DNA of 64,000 nucleotides from Nocardia cyriacigeorgica (GCF_005863245.1 NZ_VBUT01000008.1:124001-188000); one strand, 5' to 3'; shown: positions 43,360 to 51,567, counted from the first letter of the stretch. The notes: a model not told the origin generated them from the sequence alone. Translations and numbers: made by a program.

Positions 43360-44918
43360 GTCGAGCCGCTAAGAAGCATCCCGGTCGGATCCTGTTCGTC
43401 GGGTCGGGTCCAGGAGATCCGGCGCTGCTCACCGTGCGGGCGCGCGAGGTGCTCGGCCGGGCAACGCTCGCCTTCACCGACCCCGACGTCGACAAGGGTG
43501 TGCTGGCCCTGATCGGCACCGCCGTCGAGCCGGGCCCCGACGGTGAGCGCGCCGTCGACGTGCGGCCCGCCCTCGGCGAGCCGGCCGAGGTCGCCAAGAC
43601 GCTGATCGCCGAGGCCCGCGCCGGACACGACGTGGTGCGCGTGGTCGCGGGCGATCCGCTGACCACCGACGCGGTGATCGCCGAGGTCACCACCGTCACC
43701 CGCTCGCACATGGTGTTCGAGGTGCTGCCCGGCCTGCCCGGTGGCTCGGCAGTGCCCAGCTACGCCGGTATCGCGCTGGGATCGGGCCATACCGAGGCCG
43801 ACGTGCGTGGCGAGGTGGACTGGGCGGCACTGGCCGCCGCACCCGGACCGCTGGTGCTGCACGCCACCTCCGGGCATCTGGCCGAGACCGCGAGCGCGCT
43901 GGTCGAACACGGTATGGCCCCACAGACGCCGGTCGCGGTGACCGTGCGCGGCACCACCCGGCAGCAGCGCACCATCGAAGCCACCCTGGCCACGCTCAAC
44001 AGCGCCGCCTCCGAACTGGTCGGCCCGCTGGTGGTGACCATCGGCAAGGTGGTCGCGCAGCGGTCGAAGATGTCGTGGTGGGAATCGCGGGCGCTCTACG
44101 GCTGGACCGTGCTGGTGCCGCGCACCAAGGATCAGGCCGCCGAGATGAGCGAGCGGCTGGTCACCCACGGCGCCATCCCGATGGAAGTGCCGACCATCGC
44201 CGTCGAGCCGCCGCGCAGCCCCGCGCAGATGGAGCGCGCGGTCAAGGGCCTGGTCGACGGCCGCTACCAGTGGGTGGTGTTCACCTCCACCAACGCGGTG
44301 CGCGCGGTGTGGGAGAAGTTCTCCGAGTTCGGGCTGGACGCGCGGGCGTTCTCCGGGGTGAAGATCGCCTGTGTCGGCGAGGCCACCGCGGACAAGGTGC
44401 GTTCCTTCGGCATCAACCCGGAGCTGCTGCCGAGCGGTGAACAGTCCTCCGAGGGCCTGCTGGCCGACTTCCCGCCCTACGACGACGTGTTCGATCCGGT
44501 GAATCGGGTGCTGCTGCCGCGCGCCGATATCGCCACCGAAACCCTGGCCGAGGGTCTGCGTGACCGTGGCTGGGAAATCGACGACGTCACCGCCTACCGC
44601 ACGGTGCGCGCCTCGCCGCCGCCGGCCGAGACCCGCGAGATGATCAAGACCGGCGGTTTCGACGCGGTCCTGTTCACCTCGTCCTCCACCGTCCGCAACC
44701 TGGTGGGTATCGCCGGTAAGCCGCATGCCCGCACCATCGTCGCGTGCATCGGCCCCAAGACCGCCGAGACCGCCATCGAATTCGGCCTGCGCGTCGACGT
44801 GCAGCCCGAGACCGCCCAGGTCGGACCGCTGGTGGAGGCACTGGCCGAGCACGCCGCCCGGCTGCGCGCCGAGGGCCTGCTGCCCCCGCCGCGCAAGAAG
44901 AGCCGCCGCAGCCGCTAG
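43356..44918 (+). CDS. hemD: Fused uroporphyrinogen methyltransferase / uroporphyrinogen-III synthase
   Basis: A 520-residue two-domain protein. Residues ~10-245 are a tetrapyrrole (SUMT/CobA-like) methyltransferase domain (ILFVGSGPGDPALLTVRARE, VVRVVAGDPLTTDA, PGLPGGSAVPSYAGI). Residues ~255-505 are a HemD domain that closes hydroxymethylbilane to uroporphyrinogen III (VFTSTNAVRAVWEKF, FTSSSTVRNLVG, ACIGPKTAETA). The methyltransferase domain may feed siroheme or cobalamin, or may be inactive as argued for some actinobacterial homologues. The basic C-terminus is KKSRRSR. The M. tuberculosis equivalent is Rv0511. Confidence 0.94.
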   Translation: MSRAAKKHPGRILFVGSGPGDPALLTVRAREVLGRATLAFTDPDVDKGVLALIGTAVEPGPDGERAVDVRPALGEPAEVAKTLIAEARAGHDVVRVVAGDPLTTDAVIAEVTTVTRSHMVFEVLPGLPGGSAVPSYAGIALGSGHTEADVRGEVDWAALAAAPGPLVLHATSGHLAETASALVEHGMAPQTPVAVTVRGTTRQQRTIEATLATLNSAASELVGPLVVTIGKVVAQRSKMSWWESRALYGWTVLVPRTKDQAAEMSERLVTHGAIPMEVPTIAVEPPRSPAQMERAVKGLVDGRYQWVVFTSTNAVRAVWEKFSEFGLDARAFSGVKIACVGEATADKVRSFGINPELLPSGEQSSEGLLADFPPYDDVFDPVNRVLLPRADIATETLAEGLRDRGWEIDDVTAYRTVRASPPPAETREMIKTGGFDAVLFTSSSTVRNLVGIAGKPHARTIVACIGPKTAETAIEFGLRVDVQPETAQVGPLVEALAEHAARLRAEGLLPPPRKKSRRSR

Positions 44919-45000
44919 TCCGGCAGCCGCACGGCACCATACTGTTCGACCCAGCAGCGCGATCATCGATCGCGCTGCTGGTGCGTTCGGGGTACCCGGG

Positions 45001-47877
45001 TTATCCACTGCCACCACCACAGCCCCCGCCGCCGCCTCCACCGCCGGAGTCGCCGCCGCTCCAGCCGCCGCCGGAACTTCCACCGCCCCAGCTGTCCCCG
45101 CTCGAGCCGATGCTCCAGTCGACCGCTCCCACGCTGCCGCTCGAGCCGCTGCTGCCAGACGAACCGCCGTCGCGAGAGCTACCCGTACGCGAAACGCCCT
45201 GTCCCGCAATGCCCGAACGCGATCCGCTCCGCCCGGCGTCGATACTGCGGGAGCCGCCACGCCGCGACTTCTTACCGAACCGGTCGTCGCCCGAGCCGAT
45301 TCCGTGTGCGCCGCTGCCGGGTGACGCGCCGCTTCGCCGACTCGTCTCGCCGCCACCTCGGCTGCCGCGCTGTTCGGCGACACGAGTGCCGCTACCGTGC
45401 GGATCGCCGCTGCCGCGTGATGTGGTTCCGGCGCTGTGTTCATTGCCGCCGGGCGAGGAGCTGTTGCGTGCATCGGAGCCGCGACGCCAACCACCCACAC
45501 CGGCGGTGCGTGAGCTGCCTGCGACCGGACTGCTGCCGCGCGATGTGCTCCCGGCGCTGTGTTCATTGCCGCCGGGCAAGGAGCTGTTGCGTGCGTCGGT
45601 GCCGCGACGCCAACCGCCGCCGCCGACGGTGCGTGAGCTGCCTATGTCCGGCCTGCTGTCGCGAACGGTAGGGGACGCGGCTCCGCTCTGGCCGGCGTAG
45701 CGCTTCTCGTGCCCACTGCTCTGCCCGTCTGTTCCGGCGCCGACGTATATCCCCGCAGCAGCGGATTCGCCCTCGTCGCCGAGTTGGGTCGTGCGGCGTG
45801 AGCCGAGAGCGCGTTGGGTTCGGCGCAGCTCTGTGTACAAATCGGCAAGGGAGCCGGGCAGTTCGATCATCGAACCGGTCGCGGCGCGCTGCCATTTCTC
45901 CAGCCGCTGGGCGCGTTCGGCCGCGGCGCGGCCGCGTAGGCGGGCGGCCGCGTCGAGTGGGCGGCGGTGCAGGTGCGAGCCGAGTTCCAGCAGGAGCAGA
46001 CCGACTACGAGCGTTGCGACGAACCAGCCACACATTCCATAGAGGTACCAGCGGGCGACGTCCGGATTGTCGGCTAGCAGCACCCATCCCAGGATGGCCA
46101 GGGGGAGTGCGAAAAGGGCGCGCAGCACGAACTTTCCGAGCGTGCGGGCGATATCGCCCGGTGCGCGACGGGTGGACTCTTCCGGCAGGTGGACCTCCGC
46201 CGGCTCGGGTTCTGGAGCGATATCACCGATGACGTCGCGATGGCGGCGCAGCTCCGCCCAGTAATCGGCAGCAGGCATCCGCCGCTCCTGCGTCGCGATC
46301 TCGGCACGGAAACGCAGCACCCCGTCTTGCAGGTCGGTCGGCGTGACGAAGGCGCGCACTCGAGTGATCGTGCGGGACTCCGGGCGCGTGCGTGCCCACA
46401 GCAGTGCACCGTTGTCGAAGATCCGGGTCTGGGCGGTGGCGCGGGGAGCACCGGTGGCGAGCACCTCGATCGTGGCCGACTGTCCCTCGGATCGGCCTGC
46501 TGCTCGCGAAATCCGTTCGATCCAGTGTGGACCCGCGGCACGATGGAAGGCGTTCATCGAACTCACTTCCACCAGGTAGTGCCGGTGCCCGCGACGTGGT
46601 GATTCATGCGCCGGATACCGCCAGGCGCGCCACAGGCCGACGGCCACACCGAGGTCGCGGACCGCGCCGAGGACCGCTTGATCGCCACGGTCGATCAGCA
46701 GATCGGTCAGGTCGTCGAAGCCGGAGCGGTCGCTCAGGTCGAGCCGATCCGGCAACCGCGACCACGCCACCCGCAGCACGGCGGCAGGCACGGGCGCGAA
46801 TCGATAACGTTGCGGCGCAACCGAATCCGCACTCACGATACTGCGTGGCCCCGGCAATTCCCGCCCGGCGATCTCGGCTCGGAACTGGGCGACGCCGTCG
46901 ACGAACAACGGTGGCGGTCCAGCGGTGCGCAGATGCTCGGCCAGTGCCGGATCCGGTGCCAACCCGTATTCGTCGAGATAGTGCGCGACCGCCTCCGGCC
47001 ACACCCAGCGCCCGTCGGTGCGGATCGTCATCGGTACCGGCACAGCCGATTCCGGCTCGACCGTATCCGCCACCCCGGACGCCCGGCAGACCGCCGGCGC
47101 GGTGCGCAGGTAACGCACGGCCGCCCGGGTATCGGTCAGGCGCGGATGGTTTGCGGGGAACCGGACGGGGTGCTCGGTGAACGGCGCGGGGATCCGCGGT
47201 GCGGTGTCGTCCGCGGCCCACAGCAGGCAGGAGCGGGCCTGTGCGCTGAGTTGATAGCGCGGCAGATCGGCACCGGTGGTGTACACCTCGACCTGCCCGT
47301 CGGCCTCGCCCGCCACGTGCAGTGCCGAGGCCACGTCGGCGGCGACGATCCACGGCCTGCCGCCGTGGCCGACCTCGACCAGGTAGATCCGGCGCGGCGT
47401 CTGCGTCCACCCTTCCTGATCCGGCCGGGCGGGCCTGCGCCAGGACCGCCAGACACCGATCACCGCGCCGTGCTCGCGGGCCGCCGCGACCGCGGCGGTA
47501 TCGATGTCGTCGAGGCTGAGATCGGTGCTGCCGGTGACTCCGGTCAGATCGAGGGCGCGCGGCATCGGCGCCACCGGCAACGCCGCGGATTCCGGTAGCA
47601 GCGGGGTGAATTCGAACGGCACCCGCTCACTCGGCGCCGGCGCCACGACGTCGCGCATGCCCCATCGGGTGAACCGCGTCCCGAGGATCTCGGCCAGCGT
47701 CGCGAGTTCGGCCGGGCGTAGCGCGATCTTGCGTCGGCGCGCGATCGCCTCGACGGCATAGGCGACCTCGCGCTGGTCGCCGAGGCTCAGGCTGTAGCGA
47801 AGATCGGTCAGGTACCGGTCCGGGATACGGCCGGCGAATCCGAGCAGCATGGCGTGCACGGCATCTGCGGATGTCAT
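45001..47877 (-). CDS. 958-residue membrane protein with duplicated ectodomain and Ser/Gly tail
   Basis: I do not recognise the family. Residues ~108-340 and ~378-535 are diverged duplicates: REHGAVIGVWRSWRRPA vs RDLGVAVGLWRAWRYPA, RRIYLVEVG vs RHYLVEVSS, SCLLWA vs GALLWA, DGVAQFRAEIAGRE vs DGVLRFRAEIATQE. Between them is a WVWPEAVAHYLDEYGLAPD motif. Two membrane segments follow (~584-602 and ~610-633), then a basic linker and a ~260-residue Ser/Gly/Arg-rich tail. The tail contains two 41-residue repeats (~738-820) and ends in GGGGGGGGCGGGSG. Such Gly-Cys tails recall those of some TIGR04222-type actinobacterial membrane proteins. It starts at ATG 47877, transcribed against the heme genes, and interrupts the hemD-hemB order. 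No signal peptide; the orientation of the large N-terminal part is unknown. Confidence 0.8.
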   Translation of the reverse strand: MTSADAVHAMLLGFAGRIPDRYLTDLRYSLSLGDQREVAYAVEAIARRRKIALRPAELATLAEILGTRFTRWGMRDVVAPAPSERVPFEFTPLLPESAALPVAPMPRALDLTGVTGSTDLSLDDIDTAAVAAAREHGAVIGVWRSWRRPARPDQEGWTQTPRRIYLVEVGHGGRPWIVAADVASALHVAGEADGQVEVYTTGADLPRYQLSAQARSCLLWAADDTAPRIPAPFTEHPVRFPANHPRLTDTRAAVRYLRTAPAVCRASGVADTVEPESAVPVPMTIRTDGRWVWPEAVAHYLDEYGLAPDPALAEHLRTAGPPPLFVDGVAQFRAEIAGRELPGPRSIVSADSVAPQRYRFAPVPAAVLRVAWSRLPDRLDLSDRSGFDDLTDLLIDRGDQAVLGAVRDLGVAVGLWRAWRYPAHESPRRGHRHYLVEVSSMNAFHRAAGPHWIERISRAAGRSEGQSATIEVLATGAPRATAQTRIFDNGALLWARTRPESRTITRVRAFVTPTDLQDGVLRFRAEIATQERRMPAADYWAELRRHRDVIGDIAPEPEPAEVHLPEESTRRAPGDIARTLGKFVLRALFALPLAILGWVLLADNPDVARWYLYGMCGWFVATLVVGLLLLELGSHLHRRPLDAAARLRGRAAAERAQRLEKWQRAATGSMIELPGSLADLYTELRRTQRALGSRRTTQLGDEGESAAAGIYVGAGTDGQSSGHEKRYAGQSGAASPTVRDSRPDIGSSRTVGGGGWRRGTDARNSSLPGGNEHSAGSTSRGSSPVAGSSRTAGVGGWRRGSDARNSSSPGGNEHSAGTTSRGSGDPHGSGTRVAEQRGSRGGGETSRRSGASPGSGAHGIGSGDDRFGKKSRRGGSRSIDAGRSGSRSGIAGQGVSRTGSSRDGGSSGSSGSSGSVGAVDWSIGSSGDSWGGGSSGGGWSGGDSGGGGGGGGCGGGSG
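45418..45663 (-). repeat. Two 123-bp tandem coding repeats
   Basis: 45418-45540 and 45541-45663 align over 123 bp with scattered substitutions. Each encodes 41 residues containing GWRRG-DARNSS-PGGNEHSAG. The repeats lie in the Ser/Gly tail of the 958-residue protein. Confidence 0.88.
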
Positions 47878-48067
47878 CGTTGATCCGAATTCGTCTGTGG
47901 GCGAGCGATGGTGGTCCCGCGCTCGTGGGCGGAGACCGATGGTAGTCAGCGCGGGGGCGCGCCGACAGGTGTTGTCCGCCGAAAACTTCGGCCGGTGAGC
48001 AGAATTCGATGCGGCGTGCCCACAGGGGCGAGCCTGCGCGGCCGATGCGGCGCAGGCTCACCGCGAC

Positions 48068-48337
48068 TCAGCGGTGCTGGCGTAGCAAGGTACGCACCAG
48101 CTCGCAGGTGGCATCCGACGGCGGCCGGACACCTGCTACCTCCGCGGCGGCCCGGATCTTGCGGTCGGTGGCATAACCGGGCGCGTACACCCCCGAATCG
48201 AGCAGGGCGATGGCCAGGCGCATGGCCTTACGACGCCGGTTGTGCAGGATGTACCAGGAGCGTGGACGCCCGGCCGGTAGCGGACGCCGTGCGGGCGCGG
48301 TGTGGACGTGGTCGATGTGAGCTGTCTTCGAAGCCAT
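48068..48337 (-). CDS. 89-residue basic protein of unknown function
   Basis: It starts at ATG 48337 with GGGAGGG eight bases upstream, a strong sign that it is real although small. The N-terminal third is basic and flexible (HIDHVHTAPARRPLPAG). The rest looks folded (YILHNRRRKAMRLAIALLDS, YATDRKIRAAAEVAGVRPPS, ELVRTLLRQH). No membrane segment and no known motif. It lies on the same strand as, and 190 bp upstream of, the 958-residue membrane protein, and is divergent from hemB. The two may form a cassette. Confidence 0.65.
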   Translation of the reverse strand: MASKTAHIDHVHTAPARRPLPAGRPRSWYILHNRRRKAMRLAIALLDSGVYAPGYATDRKIRAAAEVAGVRPPSDATCELVRTLLRQHR

Positions 48338-48535
48338 CTGACATCCCTCCCGTGGTGATCCGGGGCACGCGGACCCCTTCGAACATGTCTTCGATTCTAC
48401 CCGCGACCACCGACAAACTTCGTTGTGCACAACGGCTTTCGGCCGCCCGACCGGCGGTTTCGGCCGATCTCGCCGGAATCGGAGTGCGCCGACGCGGCTG
48501 AACGCGAACAGCGCCGCAGGCGTATCGTGCGGGCT

Positions 48536-49513
48536 ATGACGGGAACGGAACGTCCGCGACGACTGCGGCGTACCCCTGCGATCCGGCGGCTGGTGGCGGA
48601 GACCTCGCTCGAGCCGCGGCATCTGGTGCTGCCGATGTTCGTCGCCGACGGCCTCGATGAACCGCGCGAGATCGGATCCATGCCGGGCGTGCAGCAGCAT
48701 TCGCTGGATTCGCTGCGCAAGGCCGCCGTCGAGGCGGTCTCGGCCGGAGTCGGCGGGCTGATGTTGTTCGGGGTGCCGCGCCCGGAAGACAAGGACGCCA
48801 CCGGCAGCGGGGCCACCGACCCGGACGGCATCCTCAACCGCGGCCTGCGCGCCCTGGCCGAGGAGGTCGGCTCGTCGACGGTGATCATGGCCGATACCTG
48901 CCTGGACGAGTTCACCGATCACGGTCACTGCGGCGTCTTGGCCGCCGACGGCTCGGTGGACAACGACGCCACCCTCGACCGCTACGTGGAGATGGCCATC
49001 GCCCAGGCCGAAGCGGGCGCCGACCTGCTCGGCACCAGCGGCATGATGGACGGCCAGGTCGGTGCGATCCGTGGCGGCCTCGACGCCACCGGCCACCTCG
49101 ACACCGGCATCCTCGCCTACGCGGCGAAATACGCCTCGGCGTTCTACGGCCCCTTCCGTGAGGCCGTCGGCTCCTCGCTGCAGGGCGACCGGCGCACCTA
49201 CCAGCAGGATCCGGCCAACCGCCGCGAGTCGCTGCGCGAGGTGGAACTGGATCTGGCCGAAGGCGCCGACATCGTCATGGTGAAACCGGCCATGTCCTAC
49301 CTGGACATCCTGCGCGAGGTCGCCGACCGGTCCACCGTGCCGGTCGCCGCCTATCAGATCTCCGGTGAATACGCGATGATCACCGCCGCCGCCGAACGCG
49401 GCTGGATCGACCGTCGCGGCGCCATCATCGAATCGCTGATCGGTATCCGCCGGGCGGGCGCGGACATCGTGCTCACCTACTGGGCGACCGAGGCGGCGCA
49501 CTGGCTGTCGTGA
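48536..49513 (+). CDS. hemB: Delta-aminolevulinic acid dehydratase
   Basis: A 325-residue porphobilinogen synthase condensing two 5-aminolevulinates. Both active-site lysines are present: Lys198 (AYAAKYASAFYGPF) and Lys250 (DIVMVKPAMSYLD). The metal loop reads DTCLDEFTDHGHCG, with two cysteines. The fully zinc-dependent type has three Cys and the Mg type has Asp at these positions, so this is an intermediate set. ATG 48536 is used. Its stop overlaps the next gene by 4 bp (GTGA). Confidence 0.96.
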   Translation: MTGTERPRRLRRTPAIRRLVAETSLEPRHLVLPMFVADGLDEPREIGSMPGVQQHSLDSLRKAAVEAVSAGVGGLMLFGVPRPEDKDATGSGATDPDGILNRGLRALAEEVGSSTVIMADTCLDEFTDHGHCGVLAADGSVDNDATLDRYVEMAIAQAEAGADLLGTSGMMDGQVGAIRGGLDATGHLDTGILAYAAKYASAFYGPFREAVGSSLQGDRRTYQQDPANRRESLREVELDLAEGADIVMVKPAMSYLDILREVADRSTVPVAAYQISGEYAMITAAAERGWIDRRGAIIESLIGIRRAGADIVLTYWATEAAHWLS

Positions 49514-50028
49514 ATATGCCGAAACCGCCGGGCGCCGACCCGGCGCCCGTCATGCCCGAAGACGTCGGCACCGCGCGTCAGCTGTGGTGGGCCGCCATCG
49601 CGGTCGGTCTCGTGCAGTTGATCGCGTCGGTGATCACCGCCGTCGGTCAGCGCGACAGCTTCACCGAGGACATGCTCGAACAGGCCCGCGCGACCGACCC
49701 GCAGTTCAGCGAGGCGACCGCCGAACTCATGGTGACGATCGCGTTCGCGCTGGTTGTGGTGTTCGGCCTGGTGATCGCCGGCATCGGTTTGCTCGTGGTG
49801 CATCAGCTGGCTCGCGGCAAGGCGTGGGCGCGCGCGGTGCTCACCTTCGCCGGTGTCTGGCTGGTGTTCATGGCGATCGGGTCGCTGTTCGCGCTGGACG
49901 CGGTGAGCGGCATCGCTTCGCTGGTGGCCGGTGGCGCGGCCATCGTGCAGGGCGTGCTGGCGGCCGGCGCGATCTATCTGAGTCACCGTCCGGACTCGAC
50001 CCGGTACTTCCAGATGAACCGGCGGTGA
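49510..50028 (+). CDS. Four-segment membrane protein (Rv0513-like)
   Basis: A 172-residue protein with a short cytoplasmic N-terminus and four hydrophobic segments (LWWAAIAVGLVQLIASVITA, VTIAFALVVVFGLVIAGIGL, AVLTFAGVWLVFMAIGSLFA, IASLVAGGAAIVQGVLAAGA). The GTG at 49510 lies within the hemB stop, so it is translationally coupled. Position and topology fit Rv0513. Function is unknown. Confidence 0.82.
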   Translation: MNMPKPPGADPAPVMPEDVGTARQLWWAAIAVGLVQLIASVITAVGQRDSFTEDMLEQARATDPQFSEATAELMVTIAFALVVVFGLVIAGIGLLVVHQLARGKAWARAVLTFAGVWLVFMAIGSLFALDAVSGIASLVAGGAAIVQGVLAAGAIYLSHRPDSTRYFQMNRR

Positions 50029-50167
50029 ACGGTCGTCGGCGCCGGGGGTGAGTTTGTCGGGGCCGCGCCGGCATGTATCGTGAGGGTTGTCACAGTAGGA
50101 GTGGGAACCCGAGGTGGTCGGCCCGACGTTCGGACGTCGCGACTGCTCCGGGAGATCGGAGGCAGTA

Positions 50168-50287
50168 ATGCGAGTGGTGATCCAACAGCCACAGAGCGTT
50201 CGGCGGGATCTGCTCGTGTTGAGCCTGCTGGTGCTGTTCGGTCTGGTCACCGTCGCCGTCCTGCTGATCCCCAGCCTCGTCGGCTGA
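50168..50287 (+). CDS. 39-residue single-span membrane peptide
   Basis: ATG 50168 is preceded by GGAGG with five-base spacing and ends at TGA 50285-50287. The peptide starts MRVVIQQPQSVRRD and continues into one hydrophobic span (LLVLSLLVLFGLVTVAVLLI) ending PSLVG. It looks like a real small membrane protein between the Rv0513-like gene and the next membrane gene. No homologue recognised. Confidence 0.65.
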   Translation: MRVVIQQPQSVRRDLLVLSLLVLFGLVTVAVLLIPSLVG

Positions 50288-50321
50288 TTTCTCCACTGTC
50301 GCTGTCGCGGTCCCTGCCGTC

Positions 50322-50921
50322 ATGAGCGGTGCTGTCATGAACGATTCCGGGACCGTCCTGTTCGCCGAACCCGGCGGACGCTGGCGCGCCGTCGCCTACG
50401 GGCCCGCGCTGTGCCTACTCATTCTGGTGCTGGAACTCGCCACCGGAAGCTCACCGCACTGGTTCGCCCTCGTCTTCTGCGGCGTGCTGATCGCCGCCTT
50501 CGTCGCACTGCAAGTGGTCGCCGCGCGCAGGCATGTCAGCGTCGAACTCACCCCCGAAACCCTGCGTAACGGCACCGAGACGCTGCCGCTCGACGCCATC
50601 GACGCCGTCCTCGGTGAAGCCGATGAGCAGAGCTGGGACGATGAACCGTGGGAGTCCGCGCGTGCGCTCGGCGAACTGTCGGGGGTGCCGCGCCGCCGCA
50701 AAGGAATCGGGCTGCGGCGCACCGACGGTGAGGTGGTGCAGGCGTGGGCTCGCGATCATCGCGGACTGCGTGCCGCGTTGACGACAGCACTGGACGAGCG
50801 GACGCCCGATCCGGAACCATCGCCGGGTGACGAGCCCGTGGCCGGCAGCGCGCGTAGCCACGGGGAAGCCGCCGATCCGGCGCCGGAGCAGCGTCCCGAC
50901 GAGAACGGAGCCGACCGATGA
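50322..50921 (+). CDS. Two-span membrane protein with disordered tail
   Basis: A 199-residue protein. Two hydrophobic segments (about residues 26-42 and 47-66) are followed by a beta-rich domain (VSVELTPETLRNGTETLPLD, GIGLRRTDGEVVQAWARDH). A Pro/Glu-rich tail carries copy 4 of the dispersed repeat. The arrangement recalls small PH-like or DUF3093-type membrane proteins, but this is a guess. An ATG at 50337 is an alternative start. The stop overlaps the next ATG by 4 bp. Confidence 0.7.
   Translation: MSGAVMNDSGTVLFAEPGGRWRAVAYGPALCLLILVLELATGSSPHWFALVFCGVLIAAFVALQVVAARRHVSVELTPETLRNGTETLPLDAIDAVLGEADEQSWDDEPWESARALGELSGVPRRRKGIGLRRTDGEVVQAWARDHRGLRAALTTALDERTPDPEPSPGDEPVAGSARSHGEAADPAPEQRPDENGADR
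50840..50864 (+). repeat. Dispersed GGCAGC..CCACG repeat, copy 4 (degenerate)
   Basis: The core GGCCGGCAGCGCGCGTAGCC is followed by ACGGGG. It encodes GSARSHGE, comparable with GSSRNHEA and GSERNHGG in rex. Weaker than copies 1-3. Confidence 0.4.
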
Positions 50922-51241
50922 ACCGACGAATCGTACTGATGGCCGTCGACGCGGTGGTCGCGGTCGTCTGTGTCGTGGCGGCCGTGATCAGCTGGCGTCA
51001 AGGCGTGCAGACCACCGAGTTCGCCCCGATGGGTGAGGTGCCCGGCTTCACCGCCACCCGCTATTCGGGTCCGTGGCTGGTACTGGCCTCGCTGCTGATC
51101 GCGGCGGCGGGCCTGGCGCTGATCGATCTCGTCACCCGGATCGTGCGCACCGTCCGGGCAAACGATTCCGACCGGAATGTTTTTGCGGCCCAATCGGATT
51201 CGGCTACCGTCTGGGCCCGGGGACGACCTAGCGAAGGATGA
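50918..51241 (+). CDS. Small two-span membrane protein (Rv0514-like)
   Basis: A 107-residue protein with hydrophobic segments at residues ~5-25 (IVLMAVDAVVAVVCVVAAVI) and ~53-75 (WLVLASLLIAAAGLALIDLV), with a loop of about 28 residues between (RQGVQTTEFAPMGEVPGFTA onward). A positively charged tail follows. ATG 50918 is inside the preceding stop. Its size fits Rv0514. Function is unknown. Confidence 0.78.
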   Translation: MNRRIVLMAVDAVVAVVCVVAAVISWRQGVQTTEFAPMGEVPGFTATRYSGPWLVLASLLIAAAGLALIDLVTRIVRTVRANDSDRNVFAAQSDSATVWARGRPSEG

Positions 51242-51245
51242 CGCC

Positions 51246-51461
51246 ATGAAACGGCTGGTAACGAGGACCTGTGCGGTCGCGGCGGTAGTAGCCGCCATCG
51301 GATTCGCCGCCGCACCCGCCGGCGCGGCACCCGGCCTGCCGCTCGAGCCCGCGCCACCGGCGGCGGTGTTCGCGCCGGAGACCGGTTCGGCGGGCGTCTA
51401 CAACAACGTCATGTGCTGGTTGCACACCATCTCGGCCTCTGTGCCCTGCATGTACACCTGA
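51246..51461 (+). CDS. Small secreted peptide with a Cys pair
   Basis: A 71-residue precursor. It has a clear signal peptide (MKRLVTRTCAVAAVVAAIGF, cleavage probably at AGA-APG). The mature ~41-residue peptide has a Pro-rich start and two cysteines near the end (MCWLHTISASVPCMYT), which could form a disulfide loop. Its ATG is 5 bp after the previous stop, so it is co-transcribed with the membrane genes. The sequence around its stop is repeated 21 bp downstream. Function is unknown. Confidence 0.7.
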   Translation: MKRLVTRTCAVAAVVAAIGFAAAPAGAAPGLPLEPAPPAAVFAPETGSAGVYNNVMCWLHTISASVPCMYT

Positions 51462-51485
51462 GCAACCTGCATGTATATCTGAGCG
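51445..51485 (+). repeat. 21-bp-period direct duplication across a stop codon
   Basis: CCTGCATGTACACCTGAGCA (51445-51464) recurs as CCTGCATGTATATCTGAGCG (51466-51485). The second copy again spells Cys-Met-Tyr-x-stop, just past the real stop. Confidence 0.75.
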
Positions 51486-51567
51486 CGCCCCGATCGGGCT
51501 GCGGTGTGGGTCACTCCACTACACCCTGTCGTCGACTCGATCGGGCACGGCTGCCAGACTGGAACGC

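Noticed and set aside
42939..45566. 875-codon open frame antisense to hemC and hemD
   Set aside because: It lies opposite two clear enzyme genes, has Ala/His/Gly-rich shadow composition, no ribosome binding site and no motif.
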